Assembly (NCBI GenBank): GCA_002897735.1 | Contig: BDTW01000008.1 | Location: 21,962 to 85,961 of the forward strand | Direction of reading: 5' to 3' | Source of the DNA: a bacterium BMS3Bbin13 | GTDB lineage: Bacteria; Pseudomonadota; Gammaproteobacteria; 21-64-14 | Length of the DNA stretch: 64,000 nucleotides | In this document: in pieces, positions 1-16,591 of the stretch | Layout: each line of letters opens with the position of its first letter | Numbering within the stretch: the first letter of the stretch is position 1 | Made by a program: the position numbers and the translations under genes | Notes under the pieces: model-generated | Told to the model about the DNA's origin: nothing | Seen by the model: only the letters and a program-made list of their open reading frames with translations | The model's database searches: none

Positions 1-583
1 CGCTGGGCGCCACGTGATAGCTCGCACCGTTGGCGCAGTCCACAACCAGCTTCAAACCCCGCAGGTGAACACTGTGCGGGATCGTACTCTTGCAGAACTC
101 GATGTAGCGCCCGGCGGCGTCGGCCACCCGCTCCGCTTTGCCCAGTCGCGCCGGGTCCACGGTCTCCATGTCCTGCTCCAAGACCGCCTCGATCTCCGCC
201 TCCAGTTCATCGGGGAACTTGTTGCCGTCGGCCGCGAAGAACTTGATGCCGTTGTCGTAGTACGGATTGTGCGAGGCGCTGACCACGATCCCGGCGCAGG
301 CGTGCAGCGTGCGGGTAAGGTAGGCCACGGCCGGCGTCGGCATCGGACCGGAGAGCAGGACATCCACACCGGCGGCGGACAGGCCCGCCTCCAGCGCCGA
401 CTCGAACATATACCCGGAGATTCGGGTATCTTTTCCGATCAGGACCTTGCCCCCGCATCCGTGAGCCAGGACCCGGCCCACGGCCCACCCCAGCTTGAGC
501 ACGAACTCCACGGTGGCGGGAAATTCCCCGACGCGGCCGCGGATACCGTCGGTCCCGAAATAGCGCTTGGTCACAACCCCCAT
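1..583 (-). CDS. glmM: Phosphoglucosamine mutase, N-terminal part (cut by window edge)
   Basis: Interconverts glucosamine-6-phosphate and glucosamine-1-phosphate on the way to UDP-GlcNAc for peptidoglycan and LPS. The 194 visible residues begin [16 protein letters not shown], the family's N-terminal signature. The phosphoserine loop [19 protein letters not shown] is intact near residue 100 (the serine of SASHNP is phosphorylated in this family). The ATG at 583 has a GGGGAGA ribosome-binding site just upstream. The 3' part lies beyond base 1. It follows folP by 54 bp on the same strand, and the folP-glmM pair downstream of ftsH is standard in gammaproteobacteria. Only truncation by the window is seen. 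Confidence 0.95.
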   Translation of the reverse strand, partial: MGVVTKRYFGTDGIRGRVGEFPATVEFVLKLGWAVGRVLAHGCGGKVLIGKDTRISGYMFESALEAGLSAAGVDVLLSGPMPTPAVAYLTRTLHACAGIVVSASHNPYYDNGIKFFAADGNKFPDELEAEIEAVLEQDMETVDPARLGKAERVADAAGRYIEFCKSTIPHSVHLRGLKLVVDCANGASYHVAPS

Positions 584-637
584 CGCATTCTCCCCTCAAT
601 TCGGCGACCGGCCGGCCGCGCCGATCGTATGGGAATA

Positions 638-1507
638 CTACCCCCGGGTCCTGCCGCCCGCACCGTCGGCGATCGGCGCCCGGGCCTCGCGCACCGCCGC
701 CGCCCAGCGCACCGCGTCCACGGTCGCCGCGACGTCGTGGGCACGAACCAGCGACGCGCCCTGCCAGACCGCCAGGGCGGCGGCCGCGACACCGCCCGCC
801 AGCCGTTCACCCACGGCGCGCCCCAGCACCCGCCCGAAGACCGATTTGCGCGACAGGCCCACGAGAATCGGCCGCCCCAGCACCTGCAACGTGTTCAGAT
901 GTCGCAGCAGGAGCAGGTTGTGCCCGGTGGATTTCCCGAATCCGAAACCCGGGTCCACGATCACCCGCTCCGGCGCGATACCCGCCGACACACACGCGGC
1001 CAGGCGCCCGGCCAGGAACTCGCGCACTTCCCGCACCACGTCCCCGTAGCGGGGCGTCTCCTGCATCGTGCGCGGCTCGCCCTGCAGGTGCATCAGGCAC
1101 ACCGGGACCTCCAGCCCGGCGACCGCCTCCAGGGCCCCGGGCAGGCGCAGGGCCCGGACGTCATTGATCATCCCGGCACCGGCTGCAACCGCCGCACGCA
1201 TGACCTCGGGCTTGCCGGTATCCACAGAGATCGGCACGGACAGCCCGGAACTCAAGGCCCGGATCACGGGCACCAGCCGTGTGATCTCTTCCCCGGCGGT
1301 CACCGGCGCCGCACCCGGGCGCGTGGACTCGGCGCCGACGTCGATCAGCGCGGCGCCCTCGGCGACCATCGCATGGGCGTGCGCGACGGCCGCCTCCGGG
1401 TCGAGGAAGCGCCCGCCGTCGGAGAAGGAATCGGGTGTGACGTTGAGCACCCCCATGACCCGGGGAGAGCCGAGATCCAGGGATTTACCGGCGCAGTCCA
1501 GGATCAT
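638..1507 (-). CDS. folP: Dihydropteroate synthase
   Basis: Condenses 6-hydroxymethyl-7,8-dihydropterin diphosphate with p-aminobenzoate in folate synthesis; cytosolic TIM barrel and target of sulfonamides. The 289-residue protein has normal family length. It shows the pterin loop GVLNVTPDSFSDGG near residue 20, DPGFGFGKS around residue 190, the GLSRKS loop near residue 220 and the C-terminal RAHDV motif. The ATG at 1507 starts MILDCAGKSLDLG. It lies between ftsH (239 bp upstream) and glmM (54 bp downstream) on the same strand, so it is probably co-transcribed with glmM. Confidence 0.95.
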   Translation of the reverse strand: MILDCAGKSLDLGSPRVMGVLNVTPDSFSDGGRFLDPEAAVAHAHAMVAEGAALIDVGAESTRPGAAPVTAGEEITRLVPVIRALSSGLSVPISVDTGKPEVMRAAVAAGAGMINDVRALRLPGALEAVAGLEVPVCLMHLQGEPRTMQETPRYGDVVREVREFLAGRLAACVSAGIAPERVIVDPGFGFGKSTGHNLLLLRHLNTLQVLGRPILVGLSRKSVFGRVLGRAVGERLAGGVAAAALAVWQGASLVRAHDVAATVDAVRWAAAVREARAPIADGAGGRTRG

Positions 1508-1746
1508 GGGGGAGGCATACGGGGATCATCGGGGACCGCGGGAGGCAACGCGTGCGCGACGCGCCGCCCCGCGGGATCGGGCGAACCGATCCGCCGGACG
1601 CTCCGACTCGTTCGACGAGCCCGACCGGTCGGTCGATACCCGCCACTGCGTACACACGACATCGGGATACCTGAAAACACCCGCACGGCCCCGCCGACCA
1701 TCCGCGAGCGCAACGAGCCGCGCCGAAACGACCTGCGGATGCGCCC

Positions 1747-3684
<1,938 letters not shown>

Positions 3685-3755
3685 AACACCACCTCCGGTA
3701 CAGCGTCTGCGGAACCGGACGCACCGGAACCCGCCAAGCCGTTGACTTCACCATA

Positions 3756-4376
3756 CTATACCTTCAAACCCCGGGCCAAGAGGTAGACCTCGGCGCTACG
3801 CGCCCGGGACGCATCCGGCTTACGAACCAGGACCTTGGTGAATCCCATTCGCAACTCCTTCAGCAGCGGGTCGAACCCCGCCCCCTGGAACATCTTCACC
3901 AGCAGATCACCGCCCGGGTGCAGCACCTCGCGGGCCCATTCCACGGCCAGTTCCGCCAGATAGACCGTCCGCGGCTGGTCGACCGCCCGTATCCCACTGG
4001 TATTGGGGGCCATGTCCGACATTACAAGGTCCGCGCGGCGCGCCCCGAGCCGTGCGCGCAACGCCTCCAGGGGTTGCAGCTCGCGGAAATCCCCCTGGAT
4101 GAAGTCCACCCCAGGTAGCGGCTCCATCGCCAAAATATCGAGCGCGATGACCACCCCGCCGGGTACGACCCGACGGGCGGCGAACTGGGACCAGCCCCCC
4201 GGGGCCGCGCCGAGATCGACCACGACCGACCCCGGGCGCAGAATCCGATCACGGTTCTGGATCTCTTGAAGTTTATAGACCGCGCGCGAGCGAAATCCCT
4301 CCCTGCGGGCGCGCTGCACATAGGGATCCTCACGATGTTCGCGTAACCAGCGTTGGCTGCTCTTGGTGCGCGCCAT
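3756..4376 (-). CDS. rlmE: 23S rRNA (uridine-2'-O)-methyltransferase RlmE
   Basis: Methylates the 2'-OH of U2552 in the A-loop of 23S rRNA within the 50S subunit, using SAM; induced by heat in E. coli. The 206-aa protein has the Rossmann SAM motif [13 protein letters not shown]. The family's K-D-K-E catalytic tetrad is visible: Lys in [10 protein letters not shown], Asp in [11 protein letters not shown], Lys in [10 protein letters not shown] and Glu in [12 protein letters not shown] used the ATG at 4376 ([10 protein letters not shown]), which gives normal length; the frame stays open further upstream but the added residues are unlike the family. It is 72 bp upstream of ftsH on the same strand, the usual arrangement. 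Confidence 0.95.
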   Translation of the reverse strand: MARTKSSQRWLREHREDPYVQRARREGFRSRAVYKLQEIQNRDRILRPGSVVVDLGAAPGGWSQFAARRVVPGGVVIALDILAMEPLPGVDFIQGDFRELQPLEALRARLGARRADLVMSDMAPNTSGIRAVDQPRTVYLAELAVEWAREVLHPGGDLLVKMFQGAGFDPLLKELRMGFTKVLVRKPDASRARSAEVYLLARGLKV

Positions 4377-4399
4377 GGGCGGGGGGCCGGGACCGCGCC

Positions 4400-4672
4400 T
4401 CAGCGCCGGCGTGTATCGTCCCGCCCGCGCGTCTCCCGGCGCAGCACGCGGCGGGTGCGGAGCAATATCCATAACATCCCCGCCACCCCGTAGCCCCCGA
4501 GCAGCGCAAATTGCGCCGGCGCACCGCCGGCGAGGCGCTCATGCAGCGCCGCCAGGAGCCCCCCGGCGACGAGGATCACACCGAGTTCGAGCTTCACGCC
4601 GTTGAAGGGGCTCGGCTCGACGCTGAACCGGCGACGCGGGCGTGCTATCTTGAGAGAAGATTCGTCCTGCAT
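4400..4672 (-). CDS. Small two-helix membrane protein, unrecognised
   Basis: A 90-aa frame just upstream of rlmE, ending 23 bp before it. The N-terminal third is basic and soluble-looking ([17 protein letters not shown]). Two hydrophobic helices follow, [14 protein letters not shown] and [17 protein letters not shown], and then an arginine-rich tail ([17 protein letters not shown]), consistent with an inner-membrane hairpin. The ATG at 4672 is only 24 bp from the divergent yhbY start. A GTG at 4597 would give a 65-aa version. Neither start has a good ribosome-binding site. Family not recognised; the clean two-helix pattern and the position make a real gene plausible, not certain. Confidence 0.45.
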   Translation of the reverse strand: MQDESSLKIARPRRRFSVEPSPFNGVKLELGVILVAGGLLAALHERLAGGAPAQFALLGGYGVAGMLWILLRTRRVLRRETRGRDDTRRR

Positions 4673-4696
4673 AGCGCTCGAGGTACTCCAAACCCT

Positions 4697-4990
4697 ATGG
4701 ATCTGACGGGAAAACAGCGACGCGTGCTGCGCGCCCGCGCGCAACGCCTCAAGCCGCTGGTCATCGTCGGCGAGGCCGGTGTCGGCGACGGCGTGCTGGA
4801 AGAGATCCGGCGCTGCCTGGCCCACCATCAATTGATCAAGGTCCGGGTCAACGCCGCCGACCGCGCACAGCGCGAGGCGCTCATCGAGCGCATCCGAACC
4901 GCGACCGACGCCGAACTCATCGCCCGCGTCGGACACGTCGCCACGCTGTTCCGCGCCAATCCGAAGCGCCCGCCGATCCCGCTCGGCTAG
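4697..4990 (+). CDS. yhbY: CRM-domain ribosome assembly RNA-binding protein YhbY
   Basis: 97-aa single CRM-domain protein that binds pre-50S particles in characterised relatives. It starts MDLTGKQRRVLRARAQ. The family core is visible: LKPLVIVGEAGV followed by a helix, LIKVRVN, and a C-terminal GHVATLFRANPKRPPIPL. Length agrees with E. coli YhbY (97 aa). It is divergent from rlmE and convergent with greA, the common gammaproteobacterial layout. A possible extended -10 element (TGC-TATCTT, 4643-4651) lies about 45 bp upstream, inside the frame of the small membrane protein. Confidence 0.93.
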   Translation: MDLTGKQRRVLRARAQRLKPLVIVGEAGVGDGVLEEIRRCLAHHQLIKVRVNAADRAQREALIERIRTATDAELIARVGHVATLFRANPKRPPIPLG

Positions 4991-5010
4991 GAGTTTCAAG
5001 GAGGCGGGAT

Positions 5011-5483
5011 TCAGACGTAGCGCACTTCGAGAATCTCGAATTCCCTGATCCCGCTCGGGGCGTGCACCGTGACCACCTCGCCCTCCTCGTGCCCGATCAG
5101 GGCCCGGGCCATCGGCGAGGTCACCGAGATCATACCCACCTGGATGTCGGCCTCGTCCTCACCGACGATTTGATAGGTCACCTTGGCTTCGTTCGCCGAT
5201 TCCAGCAACGAGACCGTGGCGCCGAACACGACCTTGCCGTTGGCGTTGACCGTCGACAAATCGATGATGTGCGCGTACGCAAGCTTCGTCTCGAGGTCGG
5301 CGATGCGTCCCTCGATGAAACTCTGCTGCTCGCGTGCGGCATGATACTCCGCGTTCTCCTTGAGGTCGCCGTGGGCACGGGCCTCGCTGATCGCGCGGAT
5401 CACCTCCGGGCGTTTCACGCTTTTCAGGCGCCGGAGTTCCTCGCGCAGCCGCTGCGCGCCGCGCACCGTCAATGGAACCTTTT

Positions 5484-5487
<4 letters not shown>
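5011..5487 (-). CDS. greA: Transcription elongation factor GreA
   Basis: Binds the secondary channel of RNA polymerase and stimulates cleavage of backtracked RNA. The 158-aa length is exact for the family. The N-terminal coiled coil carries the acidic tip in [14 protein letters not shown], where Asp and Glu coordinate the catalytic magnesium. The C-terminal FKBP-like domain includes [19 protein letters not shown]. The start ATG overlaps the carB stop by 4 bp (ATGA), so greA is probably translationally coupled to carB. It is convergent with yhbY, 20 bp away. Confidence 0.97.
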
Positions 5488-8708
<3,221 letters not shown>

Positions 8709-8764
8709 CTGCGCTCACTCGTCCCCGATGCCGCGACCGGTGCGTGCGCCCGCCGCGACACCGC

Positions 8765-9910
8765 TCATCGATGCGTCCGCCGCATCAGGTCGATGAAATG
8801 ATCGAACAGGGGCGCCACGTCGTGCGGCCCGGGACTCGCCTCGGGGTGGCCCTGGAACCCGAACGCCGGGCGCCCGGTATGGTGGATCCCCTGGAGCGAG
8901 CCGTCGAACAAGGAGCGGTGCGTGGGGCGCAAGACCCCCGGCAGGCCCGCCTCCTCGACCATGAATCCGTGGTTCTGGCTGCTGATCATCACACGCCCGC
9001 TGTCCAGTTCGAGCACCGGATGATTGGCGCCGTGGTGGCCGAACTTCATCTTGACCGTGCGCGCCCCGCAGGCCAGGCCCAGGAGTTGATGCCCCAGGCA
9101 GACGCCGAAGGTCGGCACGCCGGCGTCGATGATCGCGCGGATCGCCTCGACGGCGTAATCGCAGGGCTCCGGGTCGCCGGGCCCGTTCGACAAGAATACC
9201 CCGTCGGGCGCAAGCCCCAGGATCTCCGCGGCCGGGGTCTGCGCCGCGACCACCGACACGCGGCAGCCGCGATCGACGAGCATCCGCAGTATGTTGCGCT
9301 TCACACCGTAGTCGACGACGACGACGTGGTGGGGCGACGCCTCGTCCGCCGCATTCCCCGATCCCGGCGGCCCGCCCGCGGGGCGCCACTCGCCCCGGGT
9401 CCATGTGTAGGGCTGCTCGGTGGTCACCTCGCGCGCGAGGTCCATCCCCTTGAGGCCCGGGAACTCCCGCGCCGCGGCGAGCGCGGCCGTCTCGTCGAGC
9501 CCCTCCCCGGCCTGGACGCAGCCGCTCTGTGCACCGTGCTCGCGCAGTATGCGCGTCAGGCGGCGGGTATCGATGCCGCCGATCGCCACCAGCCCGTGCG
9601 CGCGCAGGTACTCGGGCAGGGGCCGCGTGCTGCGCCAACTGCTGGGACGTGCCGGCACGTCGCGCACCACCAGGCCGCTCGCGAAGATGCGCCGCGACTC
9701 CTCGTCCTCGGCGTTGGTGCCGACGTTGCCGATGTGGGGATAGGTGAGGGTGACGATCTGCCGGCAATAGGACGGATCGGTGAGGATCTCCTGATAGCCG
9801 GTCATCGCGGTGTTGAACACCACCTCGCCGACGCTCTGGCCGACGGCACCGATGGCTTCTCCGCGAAACAGGCTGCCATCCTCCAATGCCAGCAGGGCCG
9901 GTGTGCGCAA
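8765..9910 (-). CDS. carA: Carbamoyl-phosphate synthase small (glutaminase) subunit
   Basis: Hydrolyses glutamine and passes ammonia to CarB. The C-terminal class I glutamine amidotransferase domain has the nucleophile Cys in [11 protein letters not shown] and the His/Glu pair in [12 protein letters not shown]. The N-terminal domain shows [18 protein letters not shown] chose a TTG start at 9910 because GGAGGAGGAA lies directly upstream and it gives 381 aa, against 382 in E. coli. The frame continues about 45 codons further with residues unlike the family. It is followed by carB in the usual carAB order. Confidence 0.95.
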   Translation of the reverse strand: MRTPALLALEDGSLFRGEAIGAVGQSVGEVVFNTAMTGYQEILTDPSYCRQIVTLTYPHIGNVGTNAEDEESRRIFASGLVVRDVPARPSSWRSTRPLPEYLRAHGLVAIGGIDTRRLTRILREHGAQSGCVQAGEGLDETAALAAAREFPGLKGMDLAREVTTEQPYTWTRGEWRPAGGPPGSGNAADEASPHHVVVVDYGVKRNILRMLVDRGCRVSVVAAQTPAAEILGLAPDGVFLSNGPGDPEPCDYAVEAIRAIIDAGVPTFGVCLGHQLLGLACGARTVKMKFGHHGANHPVLELDSGRVMISSQNHGFMVEEAGLPGVLRPTHRSLFDGSLQGIHHTGRPAFGFQGHPEASPGPHDVAPLFDHFIDLMRRTHR

Positions 9911-10085
9911 GGTTCCTCCTCCGGGCCGGCGCGCACCGCACACGCCGTCATCGCCGGGGCCGTAAGGGTTCGGGGGACCGCGGGCGGCGCACGCAGCCGC
10001 ACGAAGCGGGTAAGAGGCCTCGCCCCTTTCCCGCCCCTTCGACACCCGCAGTGCCTGCTACGACGTCCCCGTGGAAATCGGACGA

Positions 10086-10115
10086 ATTCTACTGGATAGG
10101 ACGGGGGGGTGTCCA
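10086..10115 (-). promoter_or_regulatory. Candidate sigma-70 promoter for carAB
   Basis: Reading the minus strand, TGGACA (10115-10110) is followed after 18 bp by TAGAAT (10091-10086); each hexamer matches the consensus at five of six positions. It lies in the 335-bp carA-dapB interval and would give a leader of about 165 nt before the carA TTG. Nothing else was recognised in that interval. Confidence 0.5.
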
Positions 10116-10245
10116 TGCGCCGGGCGGCGCGGAACCCGGCCTCGCGGGACCGATCTACGGCACGCGCCGCCCGATCTCGGCGCCCGGCCGGCCGCCTGTC
10201 CGCCTGTTCCGGGACGCCGCCGGACGACGCCCGTACCCCGCACCC

Positions 10246-12329
<2,084 letters not shown>

Positions 12330-12486
12330 CGTAATGTATTTCTCGCAAGGCCCATCGCGGGCGCGCCGGAACGCAACCGGGCGCGCACGACCGACGCCCG
12401 GGGCACCGGTCCGCGCCGGACCGGTGCCCCGAATGGTCGGCCGCCTTCGCGCCGGCGCGCCCGGGCGTTACCCGAAGTGTCGTCGG

Positions 12487-14451
12487 TTACTTGTGGTCTT
12501 CCTTGACTTCCTCGAACTCGGCGTCCACCACGTCCTCGCCGCCGGCCTTGGCACGGGCCTGCCCGGACTCCGCTCCGGCGGCGGCATCCGGGGATTCGCC
12601 GCCCGCCCCCGCCTGCGCCGCGCCCTCCTGCTGCCCCTTCTGATACAGCCGCTCGGCGAATTTTCCCGAGATCTCGGCGAGGTGCTGCGTCTTGGCCTCG
12701 ATATCGGCCTTGTCCTCGCCCTTCATGGCGTCCTGCAACGCGCTCACCGCCTCTTCGATCTCCTTCTTCTCCGCGTCCGTGGCCTTCTCGCCCAGTTCCT
12801 TGAGCGACTTGTTCGCCGTGTGGATCAGATTATCGGCGTGGTTGCGCACCTCCACCAGTTCGTGGAACTTGCGGTCCTCGTCGGCGTGGGCCTCCGCGTC
12901 CTTGACCATCTTCCGGATCTCGTCCTCGTCCAGGCCGCTGGAGGCCTTGATGACGATGGACTGCTCCTTGCCGGTGGCCTTGTCCTTGGCCGAGACGTGC
13001 AGGATGCCGTTGGCGTCGATGTCGAAGGTGACCTCGATCTGCGGCGCACCGCGCGGCGCCGCCGGGAGCCCGGTCAGATCGAACTTGCCGAGCGACTTGT
13101 TGGCCGAGGCCATTTCGCGCTCACCCTGCAGCACGTGAACGGTGACCGCGGTCTGATTGTCATCGGCGGTGGAAAATACCTGGTTGGCCCGCGTGGGGAT
13201 GGTGGTGTTCTTCTCGATGAGCTTGGTCATCACGCCGCCGAGGGTCTCGATGCCGAGCGACAGGGGCGTGACATCGAGCAGCAGCACGTCCTTTACCTCG
13301 CCGGTGAGGACCGCCGCCTGCACCGCGGCACCCACCGCCACCGCCTCGTCCGGGTTGACGTCCTTGCGCGGCTCCTTGCCGAAGAACGACTTCACCGTCT
13401 CCTGAACCTTGGGCATGCGCGTCTGGCCGCCCACGAGGATCACCTCGTCGACGTCGTCGATGCTGAGCCCGGCGTCCGTGAGGGCGGTCTTGCAGGGCTC
13501 GATCGTACGCGCGATCAGCCCCTCTACCAGGGCCTCGAGCTTGGCCCGGGTCACCTTGTAGTTCATGTGCTTGGGACCCGCCTGGTCGGCCGTGATGTAC
13601 GGCAGGTTGATCTCGGTCTGCTGCGTGGAGGAGAGTTCGATCTTGGCCTTCTCGGCGGTCTCCTTGAGACGCTGCATGGCCAGCGGATCGCCGCGCAGGT
13701 CGATACCCTGGTCCTTCTTGAACTCGTCGACCAGGTAGTCCATCAGCCGGTTGTCGAAATCCTCGCCGCCGAGGAAGGTATCGCCGTTGGTGGCCAACAC
13801 CTCGAACTGGTGCTCGCCGTCCACCTCGGCGATCTCGATGATGGAGATATCGAAGGTCCCGCCGCCCAGGTCGTAAACGGCCACCTTCTGATCGCCCCTG
13901 GCCTTGTCGAGGCCGTAGGCGAGCGCCGCGGCGGTCGGCTCGTTGATGATGCGTCTGACCTCCAGGCCGGCGATACGCCCGGCATCCTTGGTCGCCTGGC
14001 GCTGGGAGTCGTTGAAGTAGGCGGGCACGGTGATCACCGCCTCCTTGACCTCCTCACCCAGATAGGCCTCGGCATCCTTCTTGAGCTTCATCAGCACACG
14101 CGCGGAGATCTCCGGCGGGGCCATGCGCTTGCCGCGCACCTCGACCCACGCGTCGCCGTTGTCGGCCTTGACGATCTTGTACGGCATCAGCTTGATGTCA
14201 CGCTGCACGACGTCCTCGTCGAAGCGCCGGCCGATCAGGCGTTTGATGGCGTACAGGGTGTTGTGCGGGTTGGTCACCGCCTGACGCTTGGCCGGCTGGC
14301 CCACCAGGACCTCTCCGTCCTCCGCATACGCCACCACCGACGGGGTGGTACGCGCGCCCTCGCTGTTCTCGATGACCTTCGGCTTGCCGGCCTCCATCAC
14401 CGCCACACACGAATTGGTGGTCCCGAGATCGATTCCGATCGTCTTTGCCAT
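12487..14451 (-). CDS. dnaK: Chaperone DnaK (Hsp70)
   Basis: ATP-driven chaperone working with DnaJ and GrpE. The 654-aa protein begins [20 protein letters not shown], the first phosphate loop. The actin-like ATPase includes [13 protein letters not shown] and [14 protein letters not shown]. The substrate-binding domain begins near [14 protein letters not shown]. The C-terminus ends [10 protein letters not shown], close to the E. coli EEVKDKK tail that engages DnaJ and client. Start at ATG 14451. It lies 100 bp downstream of grpE. Confidence 0.98.
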   Translation of the reverse strand: MAKTIGIDLGTTNSCVAVMEAGKPKVIENSEGARTTPSVVAYAEDGEVLVGQPAKRQAVTNPHNTLYAIKRLIGRRFDEDVVQRDIKLMPYKIVKADNGDAWVEVRGKRMAPPEISARVLMKLKKDAEAYLGEEVKEAVITVPAYFNDSQRQATKDAGRIAGLEVRRIINEPTAAALAYGLDKARGDQKVAVYDLGGGTFDISIIEIAEVDGEHQFEVLATNGDTFLGGEDFDNRLMDYLVDEFKKDQGIDLRGDPLAMQRLKETAEKAKIELSSTQQTEINLPYITADQAGPKHMNYKVTRAKLEALVEGLIARTIEPCKTALTDAGLSIDDVDEVILVGGQTRMPKVQETVKSFFGKEPRKDVNPDEAVAVGAAVQAAVLTGEVKDVLLLDVTPLSLGIETLGGVMTKLIEKNTTIPTRANQVFSTADDNQTAVTVHVLQGEREMASANKSLGKFDLTGLPAAPRGAPQIEVTFDIDANGILHVSAKDKATGKEQSIVIKASSGLDEDEIRKMVKDAEAHADEDRKFHELVEVRNHADNLIHTANKSLKELGEKATDAEKKEIEEAVSALQDAMKGEDKADIEAKTQHLAEISGKFAERLYQKGQQEGAAQAGAGGESPDAAAGAESGQARAKAGGEDVVDAEFEEVKEDHK

Positions 14452-14551
14452 AGTTCGCACTCTCCAGGATGCCCGAATTTCTCGATTTCACCCGCCGGCG
14501 CACGGGACCGCCGCGGCATTATTCCTTACGTGGAGGTCGGGAATCGCAATT

Positions 14552-15187
14552 TCAACCCGCCCCCGCTCCGCCCTGCGCACCGCCGGCGGAACCTTTGGAC
14601 ACGATCACCATCGCCGGGCGGATCAACCGGCCGTTCAGGGTGTAGCCCTTCTGGACCACGTTGAGGACCGTATTGGGCTCCACATCGGCGCGCTCCTGCA
14701 TGGCCACCGCCTCATGGTAGGCCGGGTCGAAGCGCTTGCCGCCGGGGTCGATCTCGTGGATTCCGAACTTCTCGAACACCTGCCCGAGCAGCTTGAGCGT
14801 CAGTTCGCCGCCCTCGCGCAACTTGTCGATGTCGACGGAAGCCTCGCGCATCGCGTTCAGGCCCATCTCCAGGCTGTCGCGCACCCCGAGCAGTTCGATC
14901 GCGAACTTCTCCACCCCGTACTTGTGGGCGTTCTCCAGCTCGCGTTCGCTGCGCCGGCGGAAGTTCTCCATCTCCGCCTTCAGGCGCAGGAACCGGTTCC
15001 AGTGCTCCTCGGCCTGCGCCCGTGCCTCGCGAACGAAACCGGCGAGTTCCTCGACGGAAAACTCCTCGAGCGGGCGCTCCTCCAGTTCCATCCCGGGCGC
15101 CGCCCCCCCCGGTTGCCCACCCGTCCGTCCGTCCGTATTCCCGGACGCCGCGCCGGCCTCCGGCCGTTCATTCTCGGTCTGCGTCAT
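14552..15187 (-). CDS. grpE: Nucleotide exchange factor GrpE
   Basis: Releases ADP from DnaK. The 211-aa protein has a disordered acidic N-terminal ~50 residues and a long coiled coil (EEHWNRFLRLKAEMENFRRR). The beta domain ends with the conserved GYTLNGRLIRPAMVIVSKG. Two starts are possible: ATG 15187 (MTQTENERPE) with GAGGAA at good spacing, used here, and ATG 15205 (MENEEPMTQ), with a weaker site. A strong sigma-32 promoter match lies about 160 bp upstream. Confidence 0.95.
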   Translation of the reverse strand: MTQTENERPEAGAASGNTDGRTGGQPGGAAPGMELEERPLEEFSVEELAGFVREARAQAEEHWNRFLRLKAEMENFRRRSERELENAHKYGVEKFAIELLGVRDSLEMGLNAMREASVDIDKLREGGELTLKLLGQVFEKFGIHEIDPGGKRFDPAYHEAVAMQERADVEPNTVLNVVQKGYTLNGRLIRPAMVIVSKGSAGGAQGGAGAG

Positions 15188-15345
15188 CGGTTCCTCGTTC
15201 TCCATGCCCGTACTCCATGGTCCAATCCGACGCGCCCGGCCGGGGCGTCCCCGCACGCCCCGGCGCACGGTGTAGGACTGTGCCGTCCCCGGGCGCGTTA
15301 CAAAGACAAAGGCACAACCCCACTACGCCTTTCCAGCCACCCTGG

Positions 15346-15375
15346 TAGATGGGGCGCCCTCAACGCGGATTCAAG
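15346..15375 (-). promoter_or_regulatory. Sigma-32 (RpoH) heat-shock promoter for grpE-dnaK-dnaJ
   Basis: On the minus strand CTTGAA (15375-15370), 15 bp, then CCCCATCTA (15354-15346). Both boxes agree with the known sigma-32 consensus (CTTGAAA and CCCCATNTA). The promoter overlaps the last codons and stop of hrcA (15360). It would therefore transcribe grpE onward but not hrcA, allowing RpoH induction independent of HrcA. Confidence 0.75.
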
Positions 15376-16418
15376 GCCGCGCCCAACAACCGCGCCGTCG
15401 CGTCCACGATGGGGATCACCCGTTCATAGGCCATCCGCGTGGGGCCGATCACCCCCAACACCCCCAGGACCCGCCCGTCCAGGGAATAGGGTGCGGTCAC
15501 CACGCTGCACCCGTCGAGGACCTCGTAGCCGGACTCCTCGCCGATGAAGATCTGCACCCCTTGAGCGTCGGCACACTGATCCAACAGGTGCAGGAGTTCG
15601 CGCTTTTGATTGAAAGCGTCGAAAAGCAGCCGCAGCCGCTCGACGCTCCCGGCCAGATCGCGGAAATCCATCAGATTGGTCTGCCCGGCCAGCACATAGT
15701 CCCCGGCGTCGGGGACCGGGCCGAAGGACTTCTCCGCCATATCGACGGCCGCCAGCATGATCCGGTCCATGTGCTCCCGGGCCTCGCGCATCTCGTGCAC
15801 GAGCCGGCGCCGCACGTCCTCCAGGCCCTTGCCGGCGAAGTGCCGGTTCAAATAGTTGCCCGCCTGTTCCAGTTCGGCGGCGCTGTACTCGCGCGCCGTG
15901 TGGATGATGCGGTTCTCGACGTGCTCCTCGTTGACCACCAGGATCGCCAGCACACGTTTTCCGCTGAGCGGCAGGAACTCGACGTGGCGCAGGGAATCTT
16001 CACGCGAGCGCGGCAGGGTGACCACCCCGGCCATACGCGTAACGGCCGAGAGCAGGTCGGAGGCGCCCTCGAGCACCTCCTGGGTGCTGCCACCGGGTGC
16101 GAACGAGCGACGCAGCCGCGTCAGTTCGCCTTCTTCCAAGGGCTGGACCGTCAACAGCGAGTCCACGAAGAAGCGGTAGCCCCGTACCGTCGGCACCCGC
16201 CCCGCGGAGGTATGCGGCGACTGGATGTAGCCGAGTTCCTCCAGGTCGGACATGACGTTACGGATCGTGGCCGGGCTCAGGTCCAGCTCGCGGTCGCGCG
16301 ACAGGGTGCGTGACCCGACCGGCTCCCCGGCCTCGATATAATGTTCCACCAGCACCTTCAGCAGATGCCGGGCACGTACTCCAAGACAGGCATCGGGATC
16401 CGGGACCGACTTCGACAT
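15360..16418 (-). CDS. hrcA: Heat-inducible transcription repressor HrcA
   Basis: Represses chaperone genes by binding CIRCE; its activity depends on GroEL in studied species. The 352-aa protein has an N-terminal winged helix (VGSRTLSR, LDLSPATIRNVMSDLEELGYIQSPHTSAGRVPT) and the GAF-like central region typical of the family. It ends GVIGPTRMAYERVIPIVDATARLLGAAL, a conserved signature. It is first in the hrcA-grpE-dnaK-dnaJ cluster and has a CIRCE element 28 bp upstream, so it is autoregulated. No clear ribosome-binding site precedes ATG 16418. Confidence 0.96.
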   Translation of the reverse strand: MSKSVPDPDACLGVRARHLLKVLVEHYIEAGEPVGSRTLSRDRELDLSPATIRNVMSDLEELGYIQSPHTSAGRVPTVRGYRFFVDSLLTVQPLEEGELTRLRRSFAPGGSTQEVLEGASDLLSAVTRMAGVVTLPRSREDSLRHVEFLPLSGKRVLAILVVNEEHVENRIIHTAREYSAAELEQAGNYLNRHFAGKGLEDVRRRLVHEMREAREHMDRIMLAAVDMAEKSFGPVPDAGDYVLAGQTNLMDFRDLAGSVERLRLLFDAFNQKRELLHLLDQCADAQGVQIFIGEESGYEVLDGCSVVTAPYSLDGRVLGVLGVIGPTRMAYERVIPIVDATARLLGAALNPR

Positions 16419-16446
16419 GGGCGGGGCTGCTCGCGTAACACGGTGA

Positions 16447-16473
16447 TTGGCACTCTCCAGGGTAGAGTGCTAA
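16447..16473. promoter_or_regulatory. CIRCE operator upstream of hrcA
   Basis: TTGGCACTC-N9-GAGTGCTAA. The CIRCE consensus is TTAGCACTC-N9-GAGTGCTAA, so there is one mismatch (G for A at position 3). It lies 28 bp upstream of the hrcA ATG, over the -10 and presumed start site of the sigma-70 promoter at 16459-16487. No second copy was seen before dnaK or grpE. Confidence 0.92.
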
Positions 16474-16487
16474 AGTTCCGGTGTCAA
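16459..16487 (-). promoter_or_regulatory. Sigma-70 promoter of hrcA under CIRCE
   Basis: On the minus strand a perfect -35 TTGACA (16487-16482), 17 bp, and -10 TACCCT (16464-16459, four of six). The operator covers the -10 and start point, the normal arrangement for HrcA repression. Confidence 0.65.
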
Positions 16488-16591
16488 CTATTGGACACGC
16501 ACTCGGGGCCGGCCCGCTCAGTCCTTGGCCGTTCCGGCGGGTGCATGATACCGTTCCTACGCCGTCCCACGCCCGAGGCCGACCGCACCCC

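Noticed and set aside
12334..14664. Long plus-strand frame opposite dnaK
   Set aside because: Antisense shadow of dnaK with no domain or start signal.
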